NCBI GenBank assembly: GCA_034669965.1
Contig: JAXMOK010000002.1
Span: 124,001 to 188,000 of the forward strand
Origin: HXMU1420-13 sp034669965
GTDB lineage: Bacteria; Bacteroidota; Rhodothermia; Balneolales; Balneolaceae
Direction: 5' to 3'
Length of the DNA stretch: 64,000 nt
The number at the start of each line of letters is the position of its first letter. The stretch's first letter is position 1. This document shows positions 24,869 to 34,672 of the stretch, piece after piece. The position numbers were made by a program, and so were the translations under genes. The notes beneath the pieces are model-generated. The model was not told where the DNA came from, did no database searches, and saw only the letters and a list, made by a program, of their open reading frames with translations.

Positions 24869-25381
24869 CTAGCGTATTTCGTACAAGGTTGTAACCTGTC
24901 GAATACCTCCAATCAGCATAATAATCCCAAAAATGGTCAGTAATGACCCCAGAAAATTCTCCTTAAAAGTGTCCGATAATGACTCACTTCTCGATTCTTC
25001 TATCGAATGTGGAGTAGGATATTGATCAGAATAATCTTTCGGAGTTGTAGCGAGTATTGCTACTCCAGCTCCAATCGCCATTAATGAAATGATTGTAGTT
25101 GAAGAGTGATTACCAACTGTTTTGATGGAATTAATTTCTGTAATCGAATAAGCAATAGTATCCTTTTCAATTGCCTGGAAAAGTGAATCAGACACAAGCT
25201 CAAAATCACCCTTCCTTAAAATCCTGCCGTCTTTTAAATAAATTATCGTTTTCTTAATCTCCATCTCTCGATTCAATTCTAGAACTGAATGTTCAGATGA
25301 ATGATCAACTATTATTTTTGATGGAGAACAGGCTAAAAGCATTAAAAAAGCAACAAGTAAAAATCTATTTCTATTATACAT
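24869..25381 (-). CDS. Lipoprotein of unknown function
   Basis: 170 residues. A lipoprotein signal (about 1-17, LLACS lipobox) is followed by a beta-rich stretch with IIYLKDGRILRKGDFE, and then two hydrophobic segments near 97-112 and 143-160. The first domain resembles small periplasmic beta-sheet modules, but I cannot name the family. It is convergent with the Pmp3 gene with no space between the stops, so their transcripts overlap at the 3-prime ends. Confidence 0.65.
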   Translation of the reverse strand: MYNRNRFLLVAFLMLLACSPSKIIVDHSSEHSVLELNREMEIKKTIIYLKDGRILRKGDFELVSDSLFQAIEKDTIAYSITEINSIKTVGNHSSTTIISLMAIGAGVAILATTPKDYSDQYPTPHSIEESRSESLSDTFKENFLGSLLTIFGIIMLIGGIRQVTTLYEIR

Positions 25382-25430
25382 AATCGAAATTAAATTATAT
25401 CACTTATTTTATCCAAATCTCTGTTAATAC

Positions 25431-26312
25431 ATGAAATATAGAAGACTAGGCCGTTCATCCATATCCGTATCGGAAATCAGTTTTGGCTGTATGGCGCTGG
25501 ATGTTCACGCCCCCGAATCTATCACATTACTACAATCTGCTTTTGATAATGGAATCAATTTTTTTGATACCGCCGATTTATATGATAAAGGTGAAAATGA
25601 AGTCCTGCTCGGCAAAGCACTGAACGATGTCAGAGACCAAATTATTATTGCTACCAAAGTTGGAAATCAATTACGAAAAGACGGCTCCAGCTGGGATTGG
25701 AATCCAAGCAAAAATTATATTCTAAAAGCGGTTGAAGACTCTTTGCGGCGTTTGAATACCGATTACATCGATTTGTATCAATTGCATGGTGGCACTATTG
25801 AGGATCCAATCGAAGAGACCATCGAGGCTTTCGAAATCCTGAAAAAACAAGGGAAAATTCGGGAGTACGGCATCTCCTCCATCCGACCAAATGTGATTCG
25901 TGAATGGGTAGAAAAATCGAACATGTCATCCGTAATGATGCAATACAGTCTTTTAGATCGGCGACCCGAAGAAGAAGCGTTGGACTTACTTTTTCAAAAC
26001 AGGATTTCGGTGATAACTCGTGGAAGCTTAGCTAAAGGCTTGCTGGTGGATAAAGCTCCAAAAGATTATCTAAATTTTGAAGCAACTGATATTGCGCAAC
26101 TACAATCTTACCTAAAAGAAACCGGTAATCCTCTGTCGTATGCCATTGATTTTGTTTTGCAGCATCAGGAAGTAGCCAGTGCGGTTTTAGGAATGAGGAC
26201 CACAGAGCAACTGGAATCGAATCTTAGGTCCATTGATACTGTAACTGATACTCGAAGACTGGAACATCTTCAGCAGGTTCTTCCTCGAAACCAGTACGAC
26301 AAACATCGATAG
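25431..26312 (+). CDS. Aldo/keto reductase
   Basis: 293 residues, a TIM-barrel NADPH-dependent oxidoreductase. The catalytic tetrad is visible: Asp in FFDTADLYDKG with the Tyr a few residues on, Lys in IIATKVG (near 83), and His in DLYQLHGG (near 118). The start MKYRRLGRSSISVSEISFGCMAL is typical of the YajO/Tas-like group. The physiological substrate is not evident. It is divergent from the lipoprotein gene across about 50 bases. Confidence 0.92.
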   Translation: MKYRRLGRSSISVSEISFGCMALDVHAPESITLLQSAFDNGINFFDTADLYDKGENEVLLGKALNDVRDQIIIATKVGNQLRKDGSSWDWNPSKNYILKAVEDSLRRLNTDYIDLYQLHGGTIEDPIEETIEAFEILKKQGKIREYGISSIRPNVIREWVEKSNMSSVMMQYSLLDRRPEEEALDLLFQNRISVITRGSLAKGLLVDKAPKDYLNFEATDIAQLQSYLKETGNPLSYAIDFVLQHQEVASAVLGMRTTEQLESNLRSIDTVTDTRRLEHLQQVLPRNQYDKHR

Positions 26313-26423
26313 TTAAATATCTTCGAAAACTAAGTTGGAAGGTTATTGTTTAAGATTTAGAAAACCCAAAAGAATCGTCCCGCCCCTTCAAACTATTCGC
26401 ATCATTCGTTATACTCATCGCGC

Positions 26424-27605
26424 ATGAGTAAACAACCAGATTTCCCATATACCTACATAAACGAGCAATCATCGGTAGATGAAGCCGCAGACAAACTATC
26501 AGAAGCAACCCAGCTTTCTGTTGATCTCGAATTTGATAAAAACCGTTTCAGATATGGTTTTAATCTTTGTTTGATTCAGATTTTTGATGGAACCGATACC
26601 TTTTTGATCGATCCTATTCAAAATGAATTGGATTTATCAGAGATATTCAAACTCTTTGAAAAGCCTGATTTACCAAAAATTGTTTTCTCTTTCGGGGAAG
26701 ATCTTCGGTTACTACACTCTTTAGGGTGTTTCCCAAAAGGTTTGTACGATCTGCAGATAGCGAGTGCTTTGTTAAATTATTCACCATCCTCGTTGGCCAC
26801 CTTACTCGATGAAGTATTGGACATTAAGCTCTCTAAAACCTATCAACAAAGTAATTGGTATTCCAGGCCACTTACCGATGCACAAATTAAGTATGCCGTT
26901 CTTGATGTAGTTCATCTTCCTGCTTTGTTTGATGTATTTAAGGATCAAGCTAATGAACGCTCAGTAAATGATTGGATTGAACAGGAAATTCATCAATTTG
27001 AAAATGAAAATCACGAAGATGCGAATCAGAATGAGATTTTGAAAGAAAAATATAAAGGGGATTTAAATGAAGTGGAATGGCATCTTTTTTCTAAGTTGAT
27101 GCATTTACGCGATCGACATGCCGAATCAGTGAATCGTCCACCCTACCATATTTCTGAGCGAAAAACCCTTATTGATATCGCCAAGAATCCGGAACTCGCC
27201 GGCGATTGGAAGATGATTAAATCTAATCACCGTACCACCAAAAACGAAGAATTCGTCGACAAACTTCAGTTTGAAATCGAAGAAGCGTTGGCAGAAGCGC
27301 TGACTTTAGAATTATCTAAAAAAAGGAAAGCCTACAAAAAACCTTCTAAAGAAGAATACGAACGCTGGCGAGATCTTGAAAGAAAGGTAAAAACTGTTAA
27401 ACAAGCCTTCTTTCGCCCTATCCAAAAAGCCTTAAAAGAAGATTATGGTGATCACACAAAAACCTTCATAATCAACAATCGATTGATCAAAGAATTAGTT
27501 GAAGGTAATACGCGTAACTTATTGCCTTACAAGAAAGAACTGATTTTGATATATGCTCAAAAACTAAACTTATCGATCGATGAGTATGTTCCTGCATTAA
27601 ACTAA
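26424..27605 (+). CDS. rnd: Ribonuclease D (DEDD 3-5 exonuclease with HRDC domain)
   Basis: 393 residues. The exonuclease domain shows Exo I in SVDLEFDK (near 32-39), Exo II FSFGEDLRLL (near 92) and Exo III YAVLDVVHLPALF (near 150). An HRDC domain follows (LMHLRDRHAESVNRPPYHI, near 222) and a second helical, Lys-rich C-terminal part. RNase D trims tRNA 3-prime ends. It is followed after 6 bases by the epimerase-like gene, so they may be co-transcribed. Confidence 0.9.
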   Translation: MSKQPDFPYTYINEQSSVDEAADKLSEATQLSVDLEFDKNRFRYGFNLCLIQIFDGTDTFLIDPIQNELDLSEIFKLFEKPDLPKIVFSFGEDLRLLHSLGCFPKGLYDLQIASALLNYSPSSLATLLDEVLDIKLSKTYQQSNWYSRPLTDAQIKYAVLDVVHLPALFDVFKDQANERSVNDWIEQEIHQFENENHEDANQNEILKEKYKGDLNEVEWHLFSKLMHLRDRHAESVNRPPYHISERKTLIDIAKNPELAGDWKMIKSNHRTTKNEEFVDKLQFEIEEALAEALTLELSKKRKAYKKPSKEEYERWRDLERKVKTVKQAFFRPIQKALKEDYGDHTKTFIINNRLIKELVEGNTRNLLPYKKELILIYAQKLNLSIDEYVPALN

Positions 27606-27611
27606 ATCGAT

Positions 27612-28601
27612 ATGAAAGTACTCTACATTGGTGGAACCGGTAACATCAGCACTGCAAGTAGTAAGGCAGCGGTAGAACAAGGTATCGACCTGTATTTATT
27701 GAATCGTGGTAATTCAGCAACGGAAATTCTTGGGGCTACCACATTAATCGGCAATATTTACGATAAAGCTCAAACTGCACAACTCCTGAAAGAGCACACT
27801 TGGGATGTAGTGGTAAACTGGATCGCCTTTACCCCTGAGCATATTCAAAACGATCTCGAACTGTTTAGAGGCAAGACAAAGCAGTATATTTTTATCAGTA
27901 CTGCATCGGCCTATCAAAAACCGCCCACTCATCCGATTATTACGGAATCTACCCCACTTTATAATCCTTATTGGGAATATTCGAGAAACAAAATAGCCTG
28001 CGAAGATGCGTTAATGAAGGCGTACAGAGAGTTTGACTTCCCGTTAACTATTGTTCGTCCCTCCCACACTTACGAAACAGTAATTCCTGTTACCATTGGT
28101 GGCTGGACCGAATACACGGTAGTTGATCGCATGAAGAAAGGCCAAAAAGTGATCATTCAAGGTGATGGAACCAGTTTATGGACCGTAACCCATTCCCGGG
28201 ATTTCGCAAAGGGTTTTAATGGTTTGCTCGGCAATCATCGGGCAATTGGTCATGCATTCCACATTACCAGCGATGAATGGCTTACTTGGAATCAAATTTA
28301 TCAGTGTGTGGCGGATGCAACCGGTGTTGAGCTTAACGCCGTGCATATTGCAACTAATTTCATCGATAAAATTGCTCCCGGCGAAAAAGATGGTCTCTGG
28401 GGTGATAAAGCGCATTGTGGGATCTTTGATAACTCAAAGATTAAAAGTTATGTACCTGATTACTGCGCAACCATTCCATTTTCTGAAGGCATTAAAGAAA
28501 CGTTGGCTTGGTTTGAAGCAGACCCCAAAAGAATGATAGTTCGTGATGAAACCAATTCTATGATGGATCGAATTTTAAAAGCATATGGAGAACTGGGATA
28601 A
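27612..28601 (+). CDS. NAD-dependent epimerase/dehydratase family protein (extended SDR)
   Basis: 329 residues. It begins KVLYIGGTGNISTA, a Rossmann nucleotide loop in the variant of SDRs related to chloroplast stem-loop RNA-binding proteins and isoflavone-reductase-like proteins. It has STASAYQKPP near 96-105 and the catalytic-type YSRNKIACED near 120. The GDGTSLWTVTHSRDFAKGF segment is conserved in this subfamily, which is common in Bacteroidetes-like genomes and has no firmly assigned substrate. The stop overlaps the next start (TAATG at 28599-28603). Confidence 0.85.
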   Translation: MKVLYIGGTGNISTASSKAAVEQGIDLYLLNRGNSATEILGATTLIGNIYDKAQTAQLLKEHTWDVVVNWIAFTPEHIQNDLELFRGKTKQYIFISTASAYQKPPTHPIITESTPLYNPYWEYSRNKIACEDALMKAYREFDFPLTIVRPSHTYETVIPVTIGGWTEYTVVDRMKKGQKVIIQGDGTSLWTVTHSRDFAKGFNGLLGNHRAIGHAFHITSDEWLTWNQIYQCVADATGVELNAVHIATNFIDKIAPGEKDGLWGDKAHCGIFDNSKIKSYVPDYCATIPFSEGIKETLAWFEADPKRMIVRDETNSMMDRILKAYGELG

Positions 28602-28966
28602 TGGAAAGACTACTAAAACTTGAAGAAGCCGCTCAACTGATAGCAACCATCATTTTTTTAGTATTTATTGAAGCGGATTGGTGGTGGTATTTAATTCTGT
28701 TTATTGGTCCTGATATTGGAATGTTTGGTTATGCGATAAATGCAAAAGTTGGTGCAATTGTGTACAACATATTTCATCACAAAGCGTTGGCTATCATAGT
28801 TTTTATGACAGGAGTTTATACTCAACATGATCCATTATTATTACTTGGAGCTGCATTGTTCGGTCACGCATCGATGGATCGAATTTTCGGTTATAGTTTA
28901 AAATATTCCGATGATTTCAAGCACACCCATCTCGGACGAATTGGTAGAGAGTTTTCAGAGGATTAG
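28601..28966 (+). CDS. DUF4260 membrane protein
   Basis: 121 residues, three or four hydrophobic segments (about 8-25, 28-45, 58-75, 83-98) with the family signature GPDIGMFGYAINAKVGA, then NIFHHK and FGHASMDRIFGYSLKY. DUF4260 proteins are small integral membrane proteins of unknown role. It is translationally coupled to the SDR gene through a one-base overlap. Confidence 0.9.
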   Translation: MERLLKLEEAAQLIATIIFLVFIEADWWWYLILFIGPDIGMFGYAINAKVGAIVYNIFHHKALAIIVFMTGVYTQHDPLLLLGAALFGHASMDRIFGYSLKYSDDFKHTHLGRIGREFSED

Positions 28967-29035
28967 ATAACCTCAAACAGATTCCTGTTGTGGTTTCGTT
29001 GGGACAATTCACGAATTGTACCCGTGAATAAATGA

Positions 29036-30319
29036 CTACTGCTTATTCTCAATCAATTTTATAAGCGCATCATACATCCCATCAATTTCAGATTCCGTTA
29101 CGCAATAAGGCGGCATAAGGTAAAACGCGTTGCCTAATGGTCTAAATAAATACCCAAGATCAATGCAGTCTTTTTTAATTCGATTCGCAACAGAATTATA
29201 GTACCCGTCGGCTTCATCATTGATGATATCTACTGCAGCGATTGTTCCTTTCACCCGGGGGTTTTTAAGTTTAGGATGATATTTAATCCGCTCAATATTT
29301 TTTTGATGAACATTCTCCATCCCTTTAAATCGTTGCTCGCTTTCAAGCAATAGATCCCATGAAGCAATTCCAGCTGCACAACCAATCGGATTACCTGTGT
29401 AGCTATGTGCATGCCAAAAGGTTTTTATGGGATCATCAGTATTGAAAGTTTCGTAAATATGATCGCTACAAACGGTTGCTGCTAATGGAGTAAAGCCACC
29501 CGTTATTCCTTTACTTAGGCAAATAATATCTGGTTCAACTTGTGATTTCAGGCAGGCGAAATAATCTCCGGTTCGCCCAAAACCTGTCATCACTTCATCT
29601 AAAATAAGCAGTACATCAAACTGTCGGTTTACCCAGTGCAGCTTTTGCATAAACTCTTCGCTACACATCCGCATCCCTCCTGCGCCTTGAATCAGCGGTT
29701 CCATCACAATGCCGGCGTATTTCTCGGGATTCTCGTCTAACAAGTTCTCAAGATGTTCGATTACTGCGTCTTCTTTCTTAGCTCTGTCAGGATCCCCTAT
29801 CCAAGTTTCGGGAAATGGAATCACCTCAACGTCAAAAAGCAGATCATTGAAGGTATCTGCAAAGAAATTACCTCTTTCCCCAACCGACATTGCACCCAAC
29901 GTATCGCCATGATAAGCGCCATCAAAACAAATAAAGGCAGTTCGGTTCTCGCCTACGTTCTGCCAATACTGATAAGAGACTTTCAGAGCCACCTCAACAG
30001 CCGTTGAGCCGTTATCTGAGTAGAATACCCGATTCAAACTTTTGGGTAGCTTAGAAGTGATTCTCTCGGCTAATTGCTCCGCCGGATCGTGCGTAAATCC
30101 CGCAAAGATCACATGCTCCAATTTTTGTGCTTGCTCATACACTGCTTTTGCAATTTCCGGATGTGCATGTCCATGCAAGTTTACCCACCAACTTGAAATG
30201 CAATCCAGCACTTTTCGATCATCAGCAAGCTTTAGATAAGCGCCTTTTCCAGAATTAACTTTTAACGGATCCGGAGTGCCCTTCAGAATTGTAAACGGCT
30301 GCCAAATGTTCTTATGCAT
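29036..30319 (-). CDS. bioA: Adenosylmethionine-8-amino-7-oxononanoate aminotransferase
   Basis: 427 residues, class III PLP aminotransferase. The start IWQPFT and the segment SSWWVNLHGHAHP are BioA hallmarks. YSDNGSTAVEVALK binds the cofactor phosphate, and the PLP lysine is in CLSKGITGGF (near 275). It converts KAPA to DAPA with SAM as amino donor in biotin synthesis. It is the last gene of the bio cluster, 11 bases after bioD. Confidence 0.95.
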   Translation of the reverse strand: MHKNIWQPFTILKGTPDPLKVNSGKGAYLKLADDRKVLDCISSWWVNLHGHAHPEIAKAVYEQAQKLEHVIFAGFTHDPAEQLAERITSKLPKSLNRVFYSDNGSTAVEVALKVSYQYWQNVGENRTAFICFDGAYHGDTLGAMSVGERGNFFADTFNDLLFDVEVIPFPETWIGDPDRAKKEDAVIEHLENLLDENPEKYAGIVMEPLIQGAGGMRMCSEEFMQKLHWVNRQFDVLLILDEVMTGFGRTGDYFACLKSQVEPDIICLSKGITGGFTPLAATVCSDHIYETFNTDDPIKTFWHAHSYTGNPIGCAAGIASWDLLLESEQRFKGMENVHQKNIERIKYHPKLKNPRVKGTIAAVDIINDEADGYYNSVANRIKKDCIDLGYLFRPLGNAFYLMPPYCVTESEIDGMYDALIKLIENKQ

Positions 30320-30330
30320 GATTAATTGGA

Positions 30331-30960
30331 TTAAGCTTCAAGGCTTACAAGTTGACTAAATGCTACTTGCAGAGCTTTTTTATCAATTTTGGGTAATTGC
30401 CCAAGTTCGTATACTGGAATGCCGCTGAAACGACGCAAAGTTTCGCGATTGCTATCGTGGTAATGACCGCACATCATGATTGCAAACACTCGAATCCCAC
30501 GATCATGAAGTGCTTTTAGTGATAACAGAGTGTGGTTTAAAGTCCCCAAACCTGATCGTGCCACAAGTAAAACCGGCAATTCTAGTTTTTCGATCAGATC
30601 AAGCATGGTGTGCTCCCAATTGATTGGTACAATTAACCCACCGGCCCCTTCTACGATCAGATGCCTGCTTTCATATTTTGGCAATTCAAAATCATCTAAT
30701 GAAATATGAACTCCGTCAATATCAGCGCTGGCGTGTGGACTCATAGGCGCGTTTAACACCCATCGCTCGGGGATAATTCTTGATTCATCTGCCTCAGAAA
30801 CGCGTTTTACAAACTGCGAATCAGTCTCTTCTTCTAATCCAGATTGAATCGGTTTCCAATATGAAGCATCAAGTGCCGACATAAACATTGCAGATACCAC
30901 GGTTTTTCCGATTTCAGTATCTGTCCCGGTTACAAAAAATTGCTTTGGAATTTCAATCAT
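30331..30960 (-). CDS. bioD: Dethiobiotin synthetase
   Basis: 209 residues. The P-loop is FVTGTDTEIGKTVVS (residues 9-23), followed by the family segment YWKPIQSG and VEGAGGLIVPIN. It closes the ureido ring of dethiobiotin using ATP and CO2. The start overlaps the bioC stop by one base (TAATG at 30958-30962). Confidence 0.95.
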   Translation of the reverse strand: MIEIPKQFFVTGTDTEIGKTVVSAMFMSALDASYWKPIQSGLEEETDSQFVKRVSEADESRIIPERWVLNAPMSPHASADIDGVHISLDDFELPKYESRHLIVEGAGGLIVPINWEHTMLDLIEKLELPVLLVARSGLGTLNHTLLSLKALHDRGIRVFAIMMCGHYHDSNRETLRRFSGIPVYELGQLPKIDKKALQVAFSQLVSLEA

Positions 30961-31748
30961 TACCCATCCTTTTTAGCGGCAAGATAAACGACGTGCCATT
31001 TTACTTTCACTGGATTACACTTTTCATCCCAATGTTTAGATAACAGGCGTAATTGCTTAGCTGTTAGTGCTTTACCTGTTATCGACTCCCCTGCTCCAAT
31101 TTCTTTAATGTGCCGAAAGAAACTCAAAGCATACTCAAATTCTTGGTATAAATCGTTTTCGTAGTAATCGATTTGAAACGCGCCAACCGATAGTTTTACC
31201 ACTACTTCTTCCACATTAGGCATTGGGTTCGCTGTAAATGGAAGTCCAAGCTCAAGGCAGTTTTCGTACCATTCCGCAAAACTGTGGTCACCCGGAAAAG
31301 CAACTAACAGCAAACCACCGGGAAGCAACATTTCACCCAGTTTCTCAAGACCTACCGCCGTATCATCAAACCATTGTGCCGCAAAGTTACTTACAATGCA
31401 GGCATATTTGGGTTCTGTCTTCTCAATTTCATCTACATTGAGAACCTTAAAGGATCGGTTCCCAACTTCCCCAAGTTGTTCTTTAGCAAAGTGAACCATT
31501 TCGTCGGATGCATCGGTGATTACAAAATCTCGTTCCGGAAATTCATTAATCATGTTTCCGGTTAAAAAGCCGGTTCCACATCCTACCTCTAAAATCGGCC
31601 CGGGCGGCAGAATATCTTTCCATGGACGTAAAGAAGCCACTAAACCATTCGCTACTTTGCGTTGAATTTCTGCTCGTTGATGATAGGTTTGTGCGGATCG
31701 ACCGAAATTTCGGGCGATGTTTTTATTCAGATGTTTTTCTTTCTGCAT
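30960..31748 (-). CDS. bioC: Malonyl-ACP O-methyltransferase
   Basis: 262 residues from the ATG at 31748; a TTG-led frame begins at 31757. SAM motif I is ILEVGCGTGFLTG (near 51-63), and the start NKNIARNFGRSAQTYHQRAEIQ matches BioC (the family reads IAxxFxxAAxxYxxxAxxQ). It methylates malonyl-ACP to begin pimelate synthesis on the fatty-acid machinery. It overlaps the upstream hydrolase gene by 26 bases. Confidence 0.92.
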   Translation of the reverse strand: MQKEKHLNKNIARNFGRSAQTYHQRAEIQRKVANGLVASLRPWKDILPPGPILEVGCGTGFLTGNMINEFPERDFVITDASDEMVHFAKEQLGEVGNRSFKVLNVDEIEKTEPKYACIVSNFAAQWFDDTAVGLEKLGEMLLPGGLLLVAFPGDHSFAEWYENCLELGLPFTANPMPNVEEVVVKLSVGAFQIDYYENDLYQEFEYALSFFRHIKEIGAGESITGKALTAKQLRLLSKHWDEKCNPVKVKWHVVYLAAKKDG

Positions 31749-32412
31749 GCTGCCCAAAAATAGGAACTACACTACTTAGAAACGACCAACATTCTGAAGA
31801 ATTTACAACCGGCATTGCATGTCCGCTATTCTTAAAAAGCTTGAAATGATTCCCGCCCCATTGCTCAATTAAGGACTTGGTTCGCTGGTATGGTACAATC
31901 TGATCCTCTTTCCCACTTAAGCCAAATACTTTCACATCTGGTAACTTCCAACTCAGTTCACATTGAGCGAGCGATTTCAGATCGGCTAATAATCGTTCTT
32001 TATTTAAGAACTCAGGAGCATTCTTATCATGTTGCTGGGGATAAAAACAGTTGTCATAAAATGCGTTCAGTACTTCTTTCGGGTGTTTTTCAAATTGAGT
32101 AATCATTCGCTGCAGCACCTTAAGTTCTCTTTTTTGATCAACGCCCTCCTGTGCAACAAAGTGATCGAAGCCATTAAACACAACAAGGCAATCACATTGT
32201 GCTAGTATTGATTCTTCTAGCCAGTGTAAACCAAAAGAATGAGCAAATACAATTTTAGAAGTTGAATCAGCTTCGAATTCCGGTATTAATTCCTGATCAA
32301 AATATCCCCGATCGGCGGCTTTGAATCGAACTTCCAATGGAATCTCTGATTTCAATTTATCCCAAAATGTGGCATCAAATCCCCAACCGTGATATGCATG
32401 AATTTCTATCAC
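31723..32412 (-). CDS. BioH-like pimeloyl-ACP methyl ester esterase
   Basis: 229 residues from the GTG at 32412, which overlaps the bioF stop in a GTGA; a GTG at 32421 is the longer option. Alpha/beta-hydrolase: nucleophile in FAHSFGLHW (near Ser62), Asp in SGKEDQIVP and His in NSGHAMP near the C-terminus. It sits between bioF and bioC, where bioH, bioG, bioK or bioV occur in other genomes, so it very likely removes the methyl group from pimeloyl-ACP methyl ester. Sequence is far from E. coli BioH, so I leave the symbol empty. Confidence 0.8.
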   Translation of the reverse strand: MIEIHAYHGWGFDATFWDKLKSEIPLEVRFKAADRGYFDQELIPEFEADSTSKIVFAHSFGLHWLEESILAQCDCLVVFNGFDHFVAQEGVDQKRELKVLQRMITQFEKHPKEVLNAFYDNCFYPQQHDKNAPEFLNKERLLADLKSLAQCELSWKLPDVKVFGLSGKEDQIVPYQRTKSLIEQWGGNHFKLFKNSGHAMPVVNSSECWSFLSSVVPIFGQHAERKTSE

Positions 32413-33581
32413 TGCTTCCACTTTATTAAAGCATCAATGAGCCGTTCGATATCGCTGTTTGAGTGCATGGTTGTAAACGTTATCCGAATGCGGGATGCAC
32501 CTCTTTCTACCGTAGGTGGACGTATAGCTGATACCCATAATCCGTTACTGCTCAGATAATTGGATAGGTTCATAGTTTCTTCTTCATCTCTAATAATTAT
32601 GGGGATGATCTGAGAATCTGTATCTCCAATTTCAAATCCGGCATCTTTTATGATCTCTTTGAAAGAAGATATTTTGTGATGCAATTCTTTTCGGTCAGCA
32701 TCCATTTCGGGAATCAAATCCAACGCGGCATCCAGTGCACCAATAATTGCCGGTGGTAACGCGGTGGTGTAAATAAATCCACCGGAATGATTGATCAAGT
32801 ATTCCCGCATCACGTTGGTACAACCTACAAATGCTCCGAAGCTTCCAAAGGCCTTTCCAAAGGCTCCAAGTGAGATATCAATTCCGGGTTGCCGGTAATT
32901 TAAACCAAGTCCTTTTTCCCCTATCACACCTATTGCGTGGGCATCATCTGAGTAAAAAAGTGCTCCAAATTGTTCAGCTAACTCAGCAATTTTATCAACA
33001 GGACTTCGATCCCCATCCATACTGAATATCGTCTCGCTCACAATCAGAGTTCGATTGAAATTCTCTGATTGAGATTGCTTTAGAAGACTCTTTAAGTGGT
33101 TGATATCATTATGGCTAAAACGCTTAATGGTTGCCCGACTTAAAATTGAACCTTGAATCAGGCTATTGTGACATTTCTTATCAATATAAATGCACGAATT
33201 TCGATCAACCAGAGCAGGAATAATAGAGGTATTGGCCTGAAAGCCGGAATTGAACAATAATGCAGCTTCGGTGCCAAAAGTGTGTGCGAGTTTTTCTTCG
33301 AGCTGCTCATGAATGGATAGTGTACCTGTAACTAAACGACTTGCCCCCGATCCCGCACCGTATTTCTGAAGATAGTCTTGCGCCTTTTCAATCACTTTGG
33401 GATGTTTTGATAGTCCTAGGTAATCGTTGGAAGAAAAGTTGATTAAGCGCTTTCCTTCCCGGTCAATTTCCATCGAATCTAAAGCTGGCACTAATGCTTG
33501 TAACGATCGTAACTGATTGTTCTTTTTACGCTCATCGAGCGCGTCGTGGATAAACTTGTACTTTTCCGAGTGCTTATCCAC
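32409..33581 (-). CDS. bioF: 8-amino-7-oxononanoate synthase
   Basis: 390 residues, alpha-oxoamine synthase family. INFSSNDYLGLSKHP near 45-60, GSGASRLVTG near 80, and the PLP lysine in LGAFGKAFGSFG (near 237). It condenses pimeloyl-ACP with alanine to KAPA. The start is a GTG at 33581, only 10 bases past the DUF4837 stop, so the bio genes appear to continue the trp transcript. bioB is not in this cluster or elsewhere in the window. Confidence 0.95.
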   Translation of the reverse strand: MDKHSEKYKFIHDALDERKKNNQLRSLQALVPALDSMEIDREGKRLINFSSNDYLGLSKHPKVIEKAQDYLQKYGAGSGASRLVTGTLSIHEQLEEKLAHTFGTEAALLFNSGFQANTSIIPALVDRNSCIYIDKKCHNSLIQGSILSRATIKRFSHNDINHLKSLLKQSQSENFNRTLIVSETIFSMDGDRSPVDKIAELAEQFGALFYSDDAHAIGVIGEKGLGLNYRQPGIDISLGAFGKAFGSFGAFVGCTNVMREYLINHSGGFIYTTALPPAIIGALDAALDLIPEMDADRKELHHKISSFKEIIKDAGFEIGDTDSQIIPIIIRDEEETMNLSNYLSSNGLWVSAIRPPTVERGASRIRITFTTMHSNSDIERLIDALIKWKQ

Positions 33582-33590
33582 AATATCGAT

Positions 33591-34661
33591 TTAGTTTGAT
33601 GTCCAGGTAGAATCACTTTCAAAGGTACGCCCCATCGCTCTGAACTGTCGCACAAAGGTCAACTTCTTGCGCACACGTGGCGCAAATTGTTGATACTCGA
33701 TCATAAATAGGCGATTGGTAGCAGGATCATAATACGTGAAATTTACAAAAGGGCCGCCCATAGCGCCGTTAATCAACTGCCAGGTTCCCAGTGTTTCATA
33801 GCCAATATATCGGTCTTTTTGAAAGGAAGTCGTTTCAACCGGTCGACGATATTCTGTTGATACGTATTGGTTATCTCGGCTGCCTTTGAAATATGTTTGC
33901 AGTAAGCTATCACGAGTGGCATTAATCCAGTCGTCATCCAAAAAGCTAATGTCGGTCACATTATCCTTCCACCATATCCACATTCTGCGTTCGTTATCCG
34001 GCAATAATCGTCGATAAGTTTGAAAATTTAACGTATCCACTCCTTTGTAATAATCATGTTGAAATCGCACCATAAAGCCATGATCGTCCCAAAGGGAATC
34101 AGAGTATTGAGTCTGTTCTTTTTTCTCGTACACGTCCCAATTCCAACGTTGAAGCTCTTTTTCTAAGGCACTTGATAACAGCGCTTGCTCGGAATTACGA
34201 ATCTTATCGGCAAGCAACGAATCTGAAGAGGAAGTAAGAATTAGCACATATTGATCTTTATACCATTGATCTTCGATCGGAAAGGCGAAGCTTTCACCAG
34301 ATTCAACGCGTGCTTCTACTCCATCATCCAAAAACGCTTTTATCTGCCTACCTACATTGGTGTCTTCATTCAAAGGTGCGGCGAAAATTACATTTCTACC
34401 CTTTCTGATGCGCTCCAATTGTTGACGAGATCGAATTGGCATGAAACTCAAATCGTAATTTGCTTCGGGATTTGGAAGTGTATATATCAACTTACCAAAT
34501 GTATCTCGAATGGCTTGGGCTGTTTCACTTTCCCATTTGGTGGAATCCATCACTACAACAAATTCACGTGGGTTTCCATCAGCTCTTTCCCTGAAATCCC
34601 CTTCGCAAGCAATTAAACTTACAACAGCTACCAGTAAAACTATACTTTTCAAATACCTCAT
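33591..34661 (-). CDS. DUF4837 lipoprotein
   Basis: 356 residues with a lipoprotein signal (VLLVAVVSLIAC, Cys19). The body follows the DUF4837 pattern: REFVVVMDSTKWES...ETAQAIRDTFGK early, then FMPIRSRQQLERIRKGRNVIF, a central helical part and a C-terminal barrel-like end (FVNFTYYDPATNRLFMIEYQQFAPRVRK). The family is found in Bacteroidetes-like bacteria and has no known function. It lies between trpA (12-base gap) and bioF (10-base gap), an odd place for an envelope protein. Confidence 0.85.
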   Translation of the reverse strand: MRYLKSIVLLVAVVSLIACEGDFRERADGNPREFVVVMDSTKWESETAQAIRDTFGKLIYTLPNPEANYDLSFMPIRSRQQLERIRKGRNVIFAAPLNEDTNVGRQIKAFLDDGVEARVESGESFAFPIEDQWYKDQYVLILTSSSDSLLADKIRNSEQALLSSALEKELQRWNWDVYEKKEQTQYSDSLWDDHGFMVRFQHDYYKGVDTLNFQTYRRLLPDNERRMWIWWKDNVTDISFLDDDWINATRDSLLQTYFKGSRDNQYVSTEYRRPVETTSFQKDRYIGYETLGTWQLINGAMGGPFVNFTYYDPATNRLFMIEYQQFAPRVRKKLTFVRQFRAMGRTFESDSTWTSN

Positions 34662-34672
34662 AAACGCGTTAA

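Noticed and set aside
28967..29035. Overlapping inverted repeats between convergent DUF4260 and bioA genes
   Set aside because: Short stems with bulges and no T-tract, so I cannot support a terminator call.
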